Shown: positions 26,030 to 36,036 of the stretch, piece after piece
How positions within the stretch are numbered: position 1 is the stretch's first letter
How the letters are laid out: every line of letters starts with the position of its first letter
Assembly (NCBI GenBank): GCA_038207585.1
Contig: JBBQZP010000001.1
Coordinates: 248,001 to 312,000 of the forward strand
Direction: 5' to 3'
DNA: 64,000 nt
Origin: JBBQZP01 sp038207585
GTDB taxonomy: Bacteria; Pseudomonadota; Alphaproteobacteria; Rhodobacterales; Rhodobacteraceae
Notes under the pieces: model-generated
Database searches by the model: none
What the model was told of the DNA's origin: nothing
The model's input: the letters and a program-made list of their open reading frames with translations, nothing else
Program-made: the position numbers and the translations under genes

Positions 26030-29000
26030 CTATGAAATTCTGGTGTTTCCGCCGCCTGCGCGACCCTTCGGGATCGAACCCCAAGGGTTGCTGCTTATTG
26101 CCCCCGCGTGTTCGAAGGACCCAAACCTTGCCGGCAGCAAGTATCCCGACGCGGCTTTCTTGCCCACAAGAGCATAGGCGCGGGCACCGTAATGTTTCGA
26201 GATCACCTCGGGCGTACCTTGTGCAATCTGACCCGATGCTGCGGCAATGGCTGCAATCACGTCAAGGCGCGCGGGCCAGTCCAGCATCGCCATGGCGACC
26301 GGGCCGGGATAAAAGCTTTCTGTCGGAGCGCCTGCAGCACAAAGGATAGCGTGTTTCCCAAGCATGATATGGTGATAGGTGACAGAGCGCACGCAGTTTG
26401 CCACGCGCGCCCCGCCAAATCCGGTTTCGGCAAGGTGCTTTGCGCGCACCAGAACCTTTGCGCCGCTGGCATCGATTACAAGCACGCCGTGCTGTGGCGA
26501 AAGCCTCAGGGGTTCGGTGTTTCCGACCGCACCTGACGGAAAGTGAACCGGCCTCCATGCCGGATGCCGCGCTAAAGCGGCCATACCAAGGCGGCGCTGC
26601 CCGACCCAGATCACCGACTTGGCCCCAAGCGACGTCACAACGATATCGCCGGGGCGCAGCGTCTCAACCATCTTCCAGCCGGTCGGCGTCAGAATTCTGG
26701 TGCCCGCGACAAAGCAGGGCAAACCAATCGAGGCCATCTCTTGCTTGGTGTCGACCTGATCGGGCGCGACGCCCTGAAGCACAACGCTTTCCCCGCCTGG
26801 AAAGGTCAGGACCGCATCGCCCGACCCGTCACCAACGGTATCGGTTACCACCACATCGCGCCACGCAATCGGGTCGCCGCCCGGCGTGCGCAGATCCGAC
26901 ACATCAAGCTGATCTGCCGTCCTGCCTGCATCAAGCGTCATGTCAAAGTCGGTAACCGTGTCTGCGCTGCCGGTCTGCGTAAGAACAAAGGTGTCATCCC
27001 CGGTTCCGCCTGTCAGACTGTCGGCCCCGTCGCCGCCTGTCAGCCGGTCGTCATCCGCGCCGCCATAAAGCGTGTCATCGCCGTCGCCGCCCTCCAGCGT
27101 GTCATCGCCCGTGCCGCCGTAAATCGTGTCGTTCCCGAGCATGCCATTTACAGCGTCATTGCCCGCCCCGACGAAGATCACATCCGCATCGCCATCCACG
27201 CCGTCAACCACATCGCCCTGCGCATCGACATAGCCCGCGCTGATGCTGTCATCGCCCGAGGTGCCATCGACCGCGCCGGTAAACTGGATGTTCTCGATCT
27301 CGGAAAACGTCAGCGTGCCGCCACCGCTGGCCGAGGTGAAGTTGACCGTCCCCGCCTCGCCGGTGCCACCGCCATAGGTGATGCTTTCGACTTCGCCGTA
27401 ATTCAGGATCAGCGTGTCACTGTCGGTGCCGCCTTCGCCGCCAATGACAGTATCGCCAGCGCCACCATAAATGACGTCGGAATCATCGCCACCCATCAGG
27501 CTGTCAGCCCCTGCGCCGCCCACAATGGTGTCGGCACCCGTGCCGCCAAGCAGGGTGTCGTTGCCGGCGCGGCCATCAATGTAATCGCTGCCAGCACCAC
27601 CGTCGATCCAGGTGCTAAACGGATCACCGGGTGTCGCGCTTTCCCAATCCGAGCCGATCAGAGTGTCGGCGTAGGCCGATCCGATGATGCCGTCGACACC
27701 GAAAAACGTATCACCCGCCGCATCGCCGCCACTTGCCGTGCCATTGTGCAGATCAACAGAAACCGCCGCACTGGACGTCGAATAATCGACGATGTCCAAA
27801 CCGGTGCCACCGTTCACAAAGTCTGCTCCTGCCCCGCCACTCAACGTGTCGTTGCCTGCGCCGCCGTAGATGATGTCAGCGCCGCCTGTGCCGCCGATGC
27901 TGTCATCGCCGTCGCCCGTCACGATTAAATCCGGGTTGCCACCGGTGTCGCTGAAGGTGTCGTTGCCGGTCGTGCCCGCGCGCAGGTCGTAGACCACGCC
28001 GCCAAACTCGATCTGCTCGATCCCGGAAATGGTATCGCTGCCGTCTGTGGCGACAGTGTCGGTCACGACCACATTCGCGCCGGACTGGGTGACCGTGTAA
28101 TTGCTGGCAGGCCCGGAATAGACCGCCCGGTCGGTGCCTGCCCCGCCATCAAGTACGTCGTTCCCAGCCCCCCCGGTCAGGGTATCATCGCCATCGATTC
28201 CATAGATGCTGTCGTCGCCTGTCCCACCGGCCGCGATGTCGTTTCCGGCACCACCGCTGATCAGATCATTTCCAGCCCCGCCTACGATGCTGTCATTGCC
28301 ATCGTTGCCGTAAAGCGTGTCATTGCCCGACCCGCCGGTGACGGTGTCATTGCCACCATAAGCCTCGACCATCATGCCCGACGTGTTGGCACCGCCGTAA
28401 ACCACGTCCGCGCCCGAACCGAGCGAGAACCGCTCCATCTCGGCAAAGGTAAGGCTGTTGCCGGAGGTGGTGATGGTGCCCGCCTCGATACCGGAAAAGG
28501 TAACGGTCAGCCCGGTGGTGACCGTGTAAAGATCGACATGGTCCAGATCGCCGCTGCTTTCGCCACCATAGGCGGTGTCGTTGCCCCAGCCATTCGCAAA
28601 CTGGATAAGATCAGTGCCCTCTTCGCCGTAGACCGTGTCATCGCCGGTGCCGCCGGTCAGCGTGTCATTGCCAGAGCCTGCATAGATCAGGTCATTGCCG
28701 GCATCGCCAAGGATACGGTCGTTGCCAGCCTCACCCCAAATCTGTTCATTGCCATCGCCGCCATATATCAGGTCGTTGCCATCGCCCAGATAGATCGTGT
28801 CGTTGCCAGCACCACCGTATGCAGTGTCGGGGCCATTGCCCGACGCGGCACCCGGCTCATCGTCGATCACATCATCGCCGTCGCCGCCATAAAACGTGTC
28901 CGACCCGTTGCCCCCGATCAGATAATCATTGCCCGCGCCGCCGGTCAGCGAGTCTGCACCTTCACCGCCATAGACAACGTCAGCCGCTGACCCGCCGGTG

Positions 29001-30511
29001 ATGATGTCATTGCCGCCGCCGCCCTCCAGCGTCGTGCCATTGGTATCTGCACCTGCGTTGATCGTATCGCCATAAACCGTGCCCTGAATGGCCTCGACGT
29101 TGATGAAATTGCCGGTGGCCCCGCCCATGCCATAGACATAGCTGCCCGCATCAGACCCGCTGAAGGTGACGGTAACCCCAGCCGTGCCCAGATAGTTGGC
29201 AAACTGGATCTGGTCCCATTCGGTGCCGCCATCGAAATAATCATACTGGTGGTCGTCGGTGACAACGAGAACGTCGTTGCCCGCGCCGCCGTAGATAGAG
29301 TCGGTCCCAACGCCGCCGCTGAGTGAATCATTCCCGGCATCGCCGTAAAGCAGATCGTCGTCGCCCCCGCCGATGATCGTGTCATTGCCTGCACCACCGT
29401 AAACCGTGTCATTGCCGCCCTCGGTCGACCAGTCGCCAAAGCGGTCGTTGCCGTCGCCCAGATTGGCCCGATCGCTTCCGTCGCCGCCATAGACCGTGTC
29501 ATCGCCTTCGTCGCCGTTCAGGGTGTCGTTGCCCGCGCCACCATAGATCTGGTCATTGCCCGTGCCGCCATAGACAAGGTCCTGACCGTCACCGGCGTAA
29601 ATGATGTCGTTGCCCAGTTCGCCCAGAATCGTGTCGTTTCCCAGGCCACCGTCAAGAGTGTCGTCGAACGTGTCGTTGAACGCATAGGTGGCGGGTGGCG
29701 GCGCGGGTATGACATCGAACGCGTTCATCGTTCCCGCTTCGGTGATCAACCAATTGTGGTTGGAAAATGTTGGCTGGCTGTAGGTCTGACCCGCCGGAAT
29801 CGTGGCATAATAGACAGGGGTGCCTGCGCCATCTATCAAGTAAAGGTCGATGGCCGCGGCAGAGGTGTTCTGCACCTGCATCGTGGTGGCCGAGCCTGAA
29901 CCGGTGGACGCGTAAGCCGACAGCGTCGTGTAAACAAAGCTGTCGCCGCGCAGAGAATCGTCGCCGCTGCCGCCAATGATCGAGTCGCTGCCCGATCCGC
30001 CCGACAGCGTGTCATTCTCTGTCCCGCCGTCCAGCGTGTCATTGCCGCTGCCAGCAACAATCAGATCGCTGCCCTGCCCCCCGCTTAATTGATCGGCACC
30101 CGCCTCGCCCACCAGCGTGTCGTTGCCATCATCCCCCGACACGGTGTCATTGCCACGGCCGCCAAATACGATGTCATTGCCAGCACCTGCCGTGACACTG
30201 TCAGCGCCTTCGCCACCCCAGATGGAATCCGTGCCTGTCGAATTCCCGCCGCTGATCGTGTCGTTGCCGTCGCCGCCATTCAACCAATCCGAGGCATCAT
30301 CATTGCCGATCAGGCTGTCATCGCCGGTGCCGCCATACATGTAATCGGTGCCATTGCCGCCATAAAGCGTGTCGTTGCCCGCGTCGCCGTTCAGCGTATC
30401 AGTGCCAGAGCCACCGTAAACAGTGTCATTGCCCGCCGCGCCCGACAGCGAGTCGCTGTAGCGTGTGCCGTTGATCGTATCGTTGCCGCTGCCGCCCGTT
30501 ACAGTGGACAT
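26030..30511 (-). CDS. Large RTX calcium-binding repeat protein with C-terminal Hint domain
   Basis: Predicted secreted protein of 1493 residues. From residue 5 it is built of nonapeptide repeats of the GGxGxDxLx type (for example GGSGNDTI, GGAGNDTL) forming calcium-binding beta-rolls in several blocks. Non-repeat inserts occur at about residues 192-285 (a VHL-beta-like segment), and twice with TVTFSG wording. From Cys1266 a Hint_2-type domain begins CFVAGTRILTPTGWKMVETL and contains RLSPQHGVLV; such domains are intein-like and may cleave or ligate after secretion. No N-terminal signal peptide, which fits type I secretion, but no secretion genes adjoin. The strongly repetitive GC-rich coding is normal for this family. 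Confidence 0.93.
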   Translation of the reverse strand: MSTVTGGSGNDTINGTRYSDSLSGAAGNDTVYGGSGTDTLNGDAGNDTLYGGNGTDYMYGGTGDDSLIGNDDASDWLNGGDGNDTISGGNSTGTDSIWGGEGADSVTAGAGNDIVFGGRGNDTVSGDDGNDTLVGEAGADQLSGGQGSDLIVAGSGNDTLDGGTENDTLSGGSGSDSIIGGSGDDSLRGDSFVYTTLSAYASTGSGSATTMQVQNTSAAAIDLYLIDGAGTPVYYATIPAGQTYSQPTFSNHNWLITEAGTMNAFDVIPAPPPATYAFNDTFDDTLDGGLGNDTILGELGNDIIYAGDGQDLVYGGTGNDQIYGGAGNDTLNGDEGDDTVYGGDGSDRANLGDGNDRFGDWSTEGGNDTVYGGAGNDTIIGGGDDDLLYGDAGNDSLSGGVGTDSIYGGAGNDVLVVTDDHQYDYFDGGTEWDQIQFANYLGTAGVTVTFSGSDAGSYVYGMGGATGNFINVEAIQGTVYGDTINAGADTNGTTLEGGGGNDIITGGSAADVVYGGEGADSLTGGAGNDYLIGGNGSDTFYGGDGDDVIDDEPGAASGNGPDTAYGGAGNDTIYLGDGNDLIYGGDGNEQIWGEAGNDRILGDAGNDLIYAGSGNDTLTGGTGDDTVYGEEGTDLIQFANGWGNDTAYGGESSGDLDHVDLYTVTTGLTVTFSGIEAGTITTSGNSLTFAEMERFSLGSGADVVYGGANTSGMMVEAYGGNDTVTGGSGNDTLYGNDGNDSIVGGAGNDLISGGAGNDIAAGGTGDDSIYGIDGDDTLTGGAGNDVLDGGAGTDRAVYSGPASNYTVTQSGANVVVTDTVATDGSDTISGIEQIEFGGVVYDLRAGTTGNDTFSDTGGNPDLIVTGDGDDSIGGTGGADIIYGGAGNDTLSGGAGADFVNGGTGLDIVDYSTSSAAVSVDLHNGTASGGDAAGDTFFGVDGIIGSAYADTLIGSDWESATPGDPFSTWIDGGAGSDYIDGRAGNDTLLGGTGADTIVGGAGADSLMGGDDSDVIYGGAGDTVIGGEGGTDSDTLILNYGEVESITYGGGTGEAGTVNFTSASGGGTLTFSEIENIQFTGAVDGTSGDDSISAGYVDAQGDVVDGVDGDADVIFVGAGNDAVNGMLGNDTIYGGTGDDTLEGGDGDDTLYGGADDDRLTGGDGADSLTGGTGDDTFVLTQTGSADTVTDFDMTLDAGRTADQLDVSDLRTPGGDPIAWRDVVVTDTVGDGSGDAVLTFPGGESVVLQGVAPDQVDTKQEMASIGLPCFVAGTRILTPTGWKMVETLRPGDIVVTSLGAKSVIWVGQRRLGMAALARHPAWRPVHFPSGAVGNTEPLRLSPQHGVLVIDASGAKVLVRAKHLAETGFGGARVANCVRSVTYHHIMLGKHAILCAAGAPTESFYPGPVAMAMLDWPARLDVIAAIAAASGQIAQGTPEVISKHYGARAYALVGKKAASGYLLPARFGSFEHAGAISSNPWGSIPKGRAGGGNTRIS

Positions 30512-30659
30512 CGTTGAACCTCACCTTGCAGTTTCGGATAAGGACGGTGAAGTATCGACCCGTCGCAGCGACCCCGCGACAAAGGAATGGATCACGCCCG
30601 CCCCCATTCCGGGAAAATCAGACCTGCCATTCGGGCAGACCCTTCCTGAATAAGGCACA

Positions 30660-31370
30660 GGCCATAACACCGGGTTAAACGTCTAATTGCGCGCAAAAGG
30701 TCTTGCCAACGGGCGCGAAGGTTCATGTGCGCCGCTTTGCTTGAAGATTGTCGCAATCCGCCCGGCCGCGTCAGGATCGCTCGTGCACAGCGCATCGTCA
30801 TTGAAAGCCCGGTCACCAAGATACTTCGGAACCGAAAGCGACGGATAGTCGACCAAACGGACAATTTCCGACGTCAGGTCAACCGTGAATTCCACCGAAA
30901 CAACGGGCTATACCGCAACAAATTTGCGCCCGACACGCTGCATGGCGGCATCAAACCCCAGCCCCGCAGCGGCAGAAATCTGAAACACGTCCAACGCGTT
31001 CGGAAAGCCCTTTTCGATGCGCCGTTTGCGCACCCTGATCCGGCTTTCAAGCCAATAGCCTAACGCGCAAAATCCGACGGTTAGGGTGACAGAAATCTTC
31101 AGGGTGATCCGAAGATGGGACATTTCATCACGGAACGTGACGATGCGTTCGGGCAGCAGCAGAGTGTTTTGAAACGCCAACGCAATCAGCAGCACGATTG
31201 ATCCGATACACTCCAACTCAAGGCGCATCAGCTAGAAATTGTGCACGGCGTTGGGGCCACCAAACCCGGCCTGCACAAGATGGATGCGCACCTCGGTCCG
31301 CTCGATCTCGTTTTTTGGGAATGAGGGCCCGGAAGATACCTGCCGGTCTGCCTTGGTGTTTTTCAAAAGA
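30660..31370 (-). pseudogene. tadC: Broken tadC (type II secretion system F-like) gene
   Basis: Pieces of a TadC-type inner-membrane pilus assembly protein. RTEVRIHLVQAGFGGPNAVH ends in an in-frame stop after HNF, then LRITLKISVTLTVGFCALGY and RIEKGFPNALDVFQISAAAG with LGFDAAMQRVGR follow, and in another frame VEFTVDLTSEIVRLVDYPS. The GFPxALDxxQIS-AGxGFDAA wording is diagnostic for TadC. Stops and frame changes show that it is dead. It lies behind the broken cpaB on the same strand, but the intervening tad genes (cpaC to tadB) are missing, so a large deletion preceded decay. Confidence 0.75.
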
Positions 31371-31399
31371 GCCTCGGCATCCGACGGTCTGGCCGCGAC

Positions 31400-32163
31400 C
31401 GGTAGTCGGCGTCGGGAATGCAGAACATCAGGGGCGCCACACCACAGGCGACGACCGCGTGCCCCGCGCTCGATTGTGCTGCAACCTTGCCATCCAAAGC
31501 CTTGGCACTCGACATATTCGACAGTGCCGCGTCGAAACTTTGCTGCACGGTCTGCGGGGTGACCTCAACCTTTACGGTACGCTCAACGGTCGCGCGCGGC
31601 TGCTCGGCGCTTGCATCCTGATCGACGCCGATGACGGGTACGTTCTGCAGAATTGTCGCCGCCTGCAACCCGGCACCGATGCCTTGCGTCAGAATGGATA
31701 CCCACACTGTCTCCGGGGGCGACAAAGCCGCCCACACCCGGTGACCGAATCCACCTGAATCGAGATCGCGCGCGCGTTTGCGCCCAGTTTGTGAAGGATT
31801 GTTACGGTTTCGTTGAATTCGGAAATCTTGCCCGGAAGAATGATCTGGCGATGCTGATCGCATGCTCGGCACGGCGCACGCCTAGATCGGGATTGATGAC
31901 CGGCGAGATTGTCGCGAACGCACCTTCCGGCAAATTGTCCTTGGGCCATTCGTGTGAAGACAGATCCTCGAACGTGATCGCTGCTCCAAAGGGGTTTTCT
32001 TTCGCGCGGCCAGCGCGAGGACGGTATTTTTCGGCGCAACCGGGGCTTCGGCGGCGGGAACGGGGCCGTGCGGGCTCATCTGCGAGGCCACGCATGCGGG
32101 CCGGCCTACAATCGCGATGCCCGGTGCGACAATCATGATGGATCCAGCGCGCATCGTCTGCAT
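31400..32163 (-). pseudogene. cpaB: Broken cpaB (Flp pilus assembly protein) gene
   Basis: Segments in several frames assemble into a CpaB/RcpC protein: MRAGSIMIVAPGIAIVG start, APVAPKNTVLALAAR, PFGAAITFEDLSSHEWPKDN, LPEGAFATISP, then GLQAATILQNVPVIGVDQDA and RTVKVEVTPQTVQQSFDAA. The wording (FGAAITFEDLxxHEWP, ILQNVxVIGVDQ) matches Flp/Tad pilus CpaB. At least three frameshifts separate the parts. The region 32164-32430 upstream shows only a short hydrophobic piece (LAVTLGAFLTLAGNVSGAI) that I cannot assign. Confidence 0.78.
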
Positions 32164-32430
32164 TCCTTATGTCTGGCTGTGATATCGGCAGGGGCGACTG
32201 ATCGTCCGGCGCTGTGTTGGAAGTGCCGGTGCCATCATTCTGGGATGGCACCGGCCTTTCCTGATACCCGTGCGGATATCAGTTTCTTCAGGATCAGTTC
32301 GGAACTGCAATCGCACCCGACACGTTACCGGCCAGCGTCAGAAAAGCGCCCAGCGTCACAGCCAGAGGCTCTGATGATGTTTTCCTGACCCAATCCACTG
32401 AACCCGACAATCACCGTATAATTACACAGG

Positions 32431-33321
32431 TCAAAGTCCGTTTGCCTTGGCGATGAAATCCGACAGATGCGGCACATAATCCTCTGGTCCGTCGCCACCT
32501 GTCGCCATTGCCAATGCAAAGGCGTTTTTCACGCTGCTTGCCATTGGTGTCGCAACGCTTGCCGCATTCGCCATCGATTCCACATAGCGCATGTCCTTGT
32601 AGGCATTGCCCAGGGTGAACCTGTGCGCCTCGCGGTTGCCTTCCAGCGCATAGCCCATGAAGGTCTGATAAAACCCGCAGTCCATCCGGCCGCCGCGAAT
32701 GACCTTGTCAAACTCGCTCACCGGGATGCCGACCTTTCGTGACAGGGCCAGCGCCTCGGAATACAGCGCCGCATATCCAAGCGAGATGAAGTTGTTGAGC
32801 AGCTTCATTTTGTGGCCATCGCCCACCGCGCCGATATGCACGATCTTTGCCGCCCAGCACGCAATGATCGGTTGCACCCGCGCAAAGCTTGCATCGCTTG
32901 CGCCGACCATGCAATCCAGCGTGCCCTCCCAGGCCTCTTTTGGCGTGCGGCTTAGGGGCGCGTCAACAAAATCAACACCGATCCCGGCCAGTTCTGCCGC
33001 CAGACGAAGACTGACGGTCGGGTCCGACGTCGAACAATCCACCACCACAGCGCCCTTCGCCAGACCCGGTTTCATCGCCGACACCGCTGCGGCAACCTCG
33101 GGCGCGCCGGTCAGACACAGGAAAACAACATCACACCCCCGCGCCAGATCTTCCATCGAGGCCGCTTCCACCGCACCACGGGCGACCAGATCATCCACCG
33201 CCGCGCGTTTGCGATGCGCCACAACGGTCAGCGGATAGCCCTTTTCGACGATATTCTTGGCCATCCCCTGTCCCATCAGGCCAAGACCGACAAAGCCGAC
33301 TTTTTCATGCATTTTCGTCAT
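32431..33321 (-). CDS. NAD-dependent 3-hydroxyisobutyrate-dehydrogenase-family enzyme
   Basis: Beta-hydroxyacid dehydrogenase of 296 residues. Rossmann motif VGFVGLGLMGQGMAKNI at about residues 8-24, DAPLSRTPKEAWEGTLDCMV as the substrate-binding region (DAPVSGG is usual, so this enzyme deviates), and GHKMKLLNNFISLG with the catalytic Lys near residue 175. The start has GGAGAG upstream. It is the last gene of the leftward tetronate operon, 67 bases behind otnI. It is not a duplicate of the ltnD-like gene at 36.0 kb; a role in reducing tartronate semialdehyde or another hydroxy acid is possible. Confidence 0.87.
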   Translation of the reverse strand: MTKMHEKVGFVGLGLMGQGMAKNIVEKGYPLTVVAHRKRAAVDDLVARGAVEAASMEDLARGCDVVFLCLTGAPEVAAAVSAMKPGLAKGAVVVDCSTSDPTVSLRLAAELAGIGVDFVDAPLSRTPKEAWEGTLDCMVGASDASFARVQPIIACWAAKIVHIGAVGDGHKMKLLNNFISLGYAALYSEALALSRKVGIPVSEFDKVIRGGRMDCGFYQTFMGYALEGNREAHRFTLGNAYKDMRYVESMANAASVATPMASSVKNAFALAMATGGDGPEDYVPHLSDFIAKANGL

Positions 33322-33388
33322 TGTTGCTCTCCGAATGTATCAGGGTGATGTGAGGCGGTTCTACAGATAGGCAAACTGTATCAAGTTC

Positions 33389-34138
33389 CTATCTGTATCG
33401 GTTCATCCAGCCCATATCCATATCTTGACCGGGCTGGTATTCGGCACCGAGGGGGTGGGGCCAGCCCAGGTGGGCGATTTGTTGCAAGACATAGGCGTAG
33501 TCAAGTTCGCCGTGATCCGGCGTGCCACGGTCGGGGACCGAGGCGATCTGAATATGGCCGATCAGCGGCAACAGAGCCTCCAGCCGCCGCGTCACGTCGC
33601 CCTCGATGACCTGAATATGGTAGCAATCGAACATCAGCTTCAGGTTGGGCTGGCCCACCTCGCGGATGATATCGGCGGCAAGTCCGGTGGAATTCAGGAA
33701 ATAGCCGGGCGCGTTATAGGGGTTTAGCGGCTCGATCAGGATGGTGATCTCCGGGGCCTGTTGGCAGGCATGGGTCAGGTTCGCCACAAAGGCCGCCCTT
33801 GCGCGCGGCCCGCCGGAATTGCCCGCCATGACATGCACCGCACGGGTTCCGGTGGCGCGGGCATAGGTAAGGGCCTCGTCGATGGCGACCCGCGCATCCG
33901 CCTCGCGGCCGGGCAGGGCGGCCAACCCATTCTCGCCGATGGCCGTATTGCCGCGCCGTGTGTTCAGACCCAGCATCGGCAGACCGGTTTCATGCAGCGC
34001 GGCCAACGTGTCGGCGGCGGGCGTGTCATAGGGCCAGTGACATTCCACCGCGTCATAGCCTGCGGCATGGGCGGCGCGGATGGCATCGGACAAGCGGCGG
34101 TCGGCCCACAGAAAGCCAAGGTTGGCCGAGAATTTCAT
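33389..34138 (-). CDS. otnI: 2-oxo-tetronate isomerase (OtnI, hydroxypyruvate-isomerase family)
   Basis: TIM-barrel isomerase of 249 residues. MKFSANLGFLWADRRLSDAI, GYDAVECHWPYDTPA, LIEPLNPYNAPGYFL, LMFDCYHIQVIEGD and GELDYAYVLQ are the family's blocks, with metal-binding Glu, Asp, His and Glu visible. The family converts 2-oxo-tetronate to 3-oxo-tetronate in threonate and erythronate degradation. The start overlaps the otnC stop by 4 bases. Assignment is strengthened by the adjacent otnC and otnK genes. Confidence 0.9.
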   Translation of the reverse strand: MKFSANLGFLWADRRLSDAIRAAHAAGYDAVECHWPYDTPAADTLAALHETGLPMLGLNTRRGNTAIGENGLAALPGREADARVAIDEALTYARATGTRAVHVMAGNSGGPRARAAFVANLTHACQQAPEITILIEPLNPYNAPGYFLNSTGLAADIIREVGQPNLKLMFDCYHIQVIEGDVTRRLEALLPLIGHIQIASVPDRGTPDHGELDYAYVLQQIAHLGWPHPLGAEYQPGQDMDMGWMNRYR

Positions 34139-34782
34139 GTGTCCCACTCCACATCAAAGGTCGTGACAAGATCGCGGATCTGCGGCCCGGTCAGAACGCG
34201 GGGCGCCAGCCCACGGGTCAGCAGGGCCAGCCGCGCGGTGGCCTCCAGTTCCTCGATGGCATTGCAGGCGGCCTCAAGATCGCGCCCCGCCACGACCGGG
34301 CCGTGGTTCGCCAGCATCACCGCACTGCGCTTGCCGGCCAGCCCGCGCACCGCCTGCCCCATCGCCGGATCGCCGGGCCGGAAGTAGGGCAAGAGCTTGA
34401 CCCGCCCCAGTTGCATGACCGCGTAGGGCGTGATCGGCGGCAGAAAGTCATCCGCGTCGGCCTCGGGCAGGGTCGACAGTGCCACCGCATGGCAACAGTG
34501 CAGATGCACCACCGCGCCACAGACCCGCGTGTCGTAAAAGGCGGCGTGCAGGGGCATTTCCTTGGTCGGTTTGTCGCCGTCGACATGCCGCCCCTGTGCG
34601 TCAAACCGGCTGAGCCTTGCCGGGTCCAGCCTGCCAAAGCTGGTGCCCGTGGGCGATACCAGCAAGCCGCCGTCCGGCAGCCGGGCCGATATATTGCCGG
34701 TCGAACCGCCGGTCAGCCCCCGGTCGAACATTGATCTTGCCAGCGTGCACATCTGCTCGCGCAGGGCAGCTTCTGCCGTCAT
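34135..34782 (-). CDS. otnC: 3-oxo-tetronate 4-phosphate decarboxylase (OtnC, class II aldolase family)
   Basis: Class II aldolase-like protein of 215 residues. It has GLTGGSTGNISARLPDGGLL, LVSPTGTSFGRLDPA, KEMPLHAAFY with the catalytic Glu (about residue 75), metal ligands in VVHLHCCHAVALS and LANHGPVVAG. In the tetronate pathway OtnC decarboxylates 3-oxo-tetronate 4-phosphate to dihydroxyacetone phosphate. The start overlaps otnK by 4 bases; the longer frame upstream is antisense-free but inside otnK and rejected. Confidence 0.9.
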   Translation of the reverse strand: MTAEAALREQMCTLARSMFDRGLTGGSTGNISARLPDGGLLVSPTGTSFGRLDPARLSRFDAQGRHVDGDKPTKEMPLHAAFYDTRVCGAVVHLHCCHAVALSTLPEADADDFLPPITPYAVMQLGRVKLLPYFRPGDPAMGQAVRGLAGKRSAVMLANHGPVVAGRDLEAACNAIEELEATARLALLTRGLAPRVLTGPQIRDLVTTFDVEWDT

Positions 34783-36032
34783 GGCAGCACCGCAAGTGCC
34801 TGGGCGAAGAAGCCCTCTTGCCCGAAGTTGCCGGATTTGAGCGTGATCGCAACCGCGTGTCCGCCACTGCGGGCAAAGCACCAGGGCACGCCGGGGGCAA
34901 TCTCGACGCCAATCTGCAGGCGGCTGATGCCAAGTGCATGGGCCACAGCGCCCGAGGTTTCGCCCCCCGCCACCACGAACCGCCTGACGCCCAGACGCAG
35001 GGCGGCGGCGGCGCAATCGGCCAAGGCATCCTCGACCAGTTTGCCCGCCACATCGGTTCCCAACAGCGCCTGCGCCTGTTGCACCGCCTCTGGCGCAGAG
35101 GTGGCATAGATGATCGGCGTCGCATCCAGATCCTGCGCGGCAAGCCATGCCAGCGCTGGCGCGGCACCGGTTTGGGCCAGTGCGACCGGGTCCAGCCGGA
35201 ATGCCGGATGGTCCGCAACAAAGGCCGCAACCTGCCGGTTGGTCATGGCAGAGCAACTGCCCGACAAGACGATGGCCGGGCCGTCCCCGGCCTGCGGCAA
35301 GGTTGTCGCATCGGCTTGCGCCACCAGCCCCTGTGCCAGCCACAGCGCCGGCAAGGGCATGGCAAGCGCACTGCCGCCGGTCAACAGCGGCATCGACTGG
35401 CAGGCCTCGGCGATCAGACCAAGGTCGTCATTGCTGACCGCATCCACAACCACATGCGCCACGCCTGCGGCCGCCAGATCGTCCAACCTTTGCCGCAACC
35501 CGCCTCTGGCCACCGTCAAACGGTTGGCCAGCCCGACCGGCATTGTGACCTGCGGGGCCAGAAGCCGCATCAGGTTGCTGTCGCGCATCGGCGTCAGGGG
35601 GTGATCCTTCATCGGGCTTTCGGCCAGCGGCTGCTCGCCCACGAAGAGATTGCCCATAAAGATGCTGCGGCCGTTTTCCGGGAATGCCGGGCAATAGATC
35701 GTCTGCATAGCACCAAGATCGGTCATCAGCGCCTCGGCCACCGGGCCGATATTGCCCTGCGCCGTGGAATCGAAGGTCGAGCAATATTTCCAGAAGAACC
35801 GCTGCGCCCCGGCTGCCCGCAACCATGCCAGCGCCGCCCGCGTTTCGGCCACCGCCTCGGCCACCGGGGTGGTGCGGCATTTAAGGGCAATGATCTCGAT
35901 GGGTGCGGTTGCTTGGGGCGGTTCGGTCGGCACCCCCATCCGCAGCGAGACCGCCACGCCAGATCGCGCCAGAAGCCCGGCAAGATCGGTGGCCCCGGTC
36001 AGATCATCCGCAATCGCGCCGAAAAAGGCCAT
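34779..36032 (-). CDS. otnK: 3-oxo-tetronate kinase (OtnK, four-carbon acid sugar kinase family)
   Basis: Kinase of 417 residues in the DUF1537 family. The N-terminal FGAIADDLTGATDLAGLLAR contains the family's ADDxTGA motif; VLSGSCSAMTNRQV begins the nucleotide-binding part, and VVAGGETSGAVAHAL followed by GVPWCFA closes it. It phosphorylates 3-oxo-tetronate at C4. The gene lies 4 bases after the ltnD-like gene stop and overlaps otnC, forming the canonical cluster for threonate or erythronate use. Confidence 0.92.
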   Translation of the reverse strand: MAFFGAIADDLTGATDLAGLLARSGVAVSLRMGVPTEPPQATAPIEIIALKCRTTPVAEAVAETRAALAWLRAAGAQRFFWKYCSTFDSTAQGNIGPVAEALMTDLGAMQTIYCPAFPENGRSIFMGNLFVGEQPLAESPMKDHPLTPMRDSNLMRLLAPQVTMPVGLANRLTVARGGLRQRLDDLAAAGVAHVVVDAVSNDDLGLIAEACQSMPLLTGGSALAMPLPALWLAQGLVAQADATTLPQAGDGPAIVLSGSCSAMTNRQVAAFVADHPAFRLDPVALAQTGAAPALAWLAAQDLDATPIIYATSAPEAVQQAQALLGTDVAGKLVEDALADCAAAALRLGVRRFVVAGGETSGAVAHALGISRLQIGVEIAPGVPWCFARSGGHAVAITLKSGNFGQEGFFAQALAVLP

Positions 36033-36036
36033 CCGC

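Noticed and set aside
26741..28990. Long plus-strand frames rich in Ala, Val and Ile across the RTX gene
   Set aside because: They mirror the repeated GGxGxD codons of the RTX protein on the other strand; periodicity is explained by the coding repeats.
26900..30500. Short repeated units suggesting a CRISPR array
   Set aside because: The repeats are degenerate 27-base coding units for RTX nonapeptides, not identical direct repeats with unique spacers.
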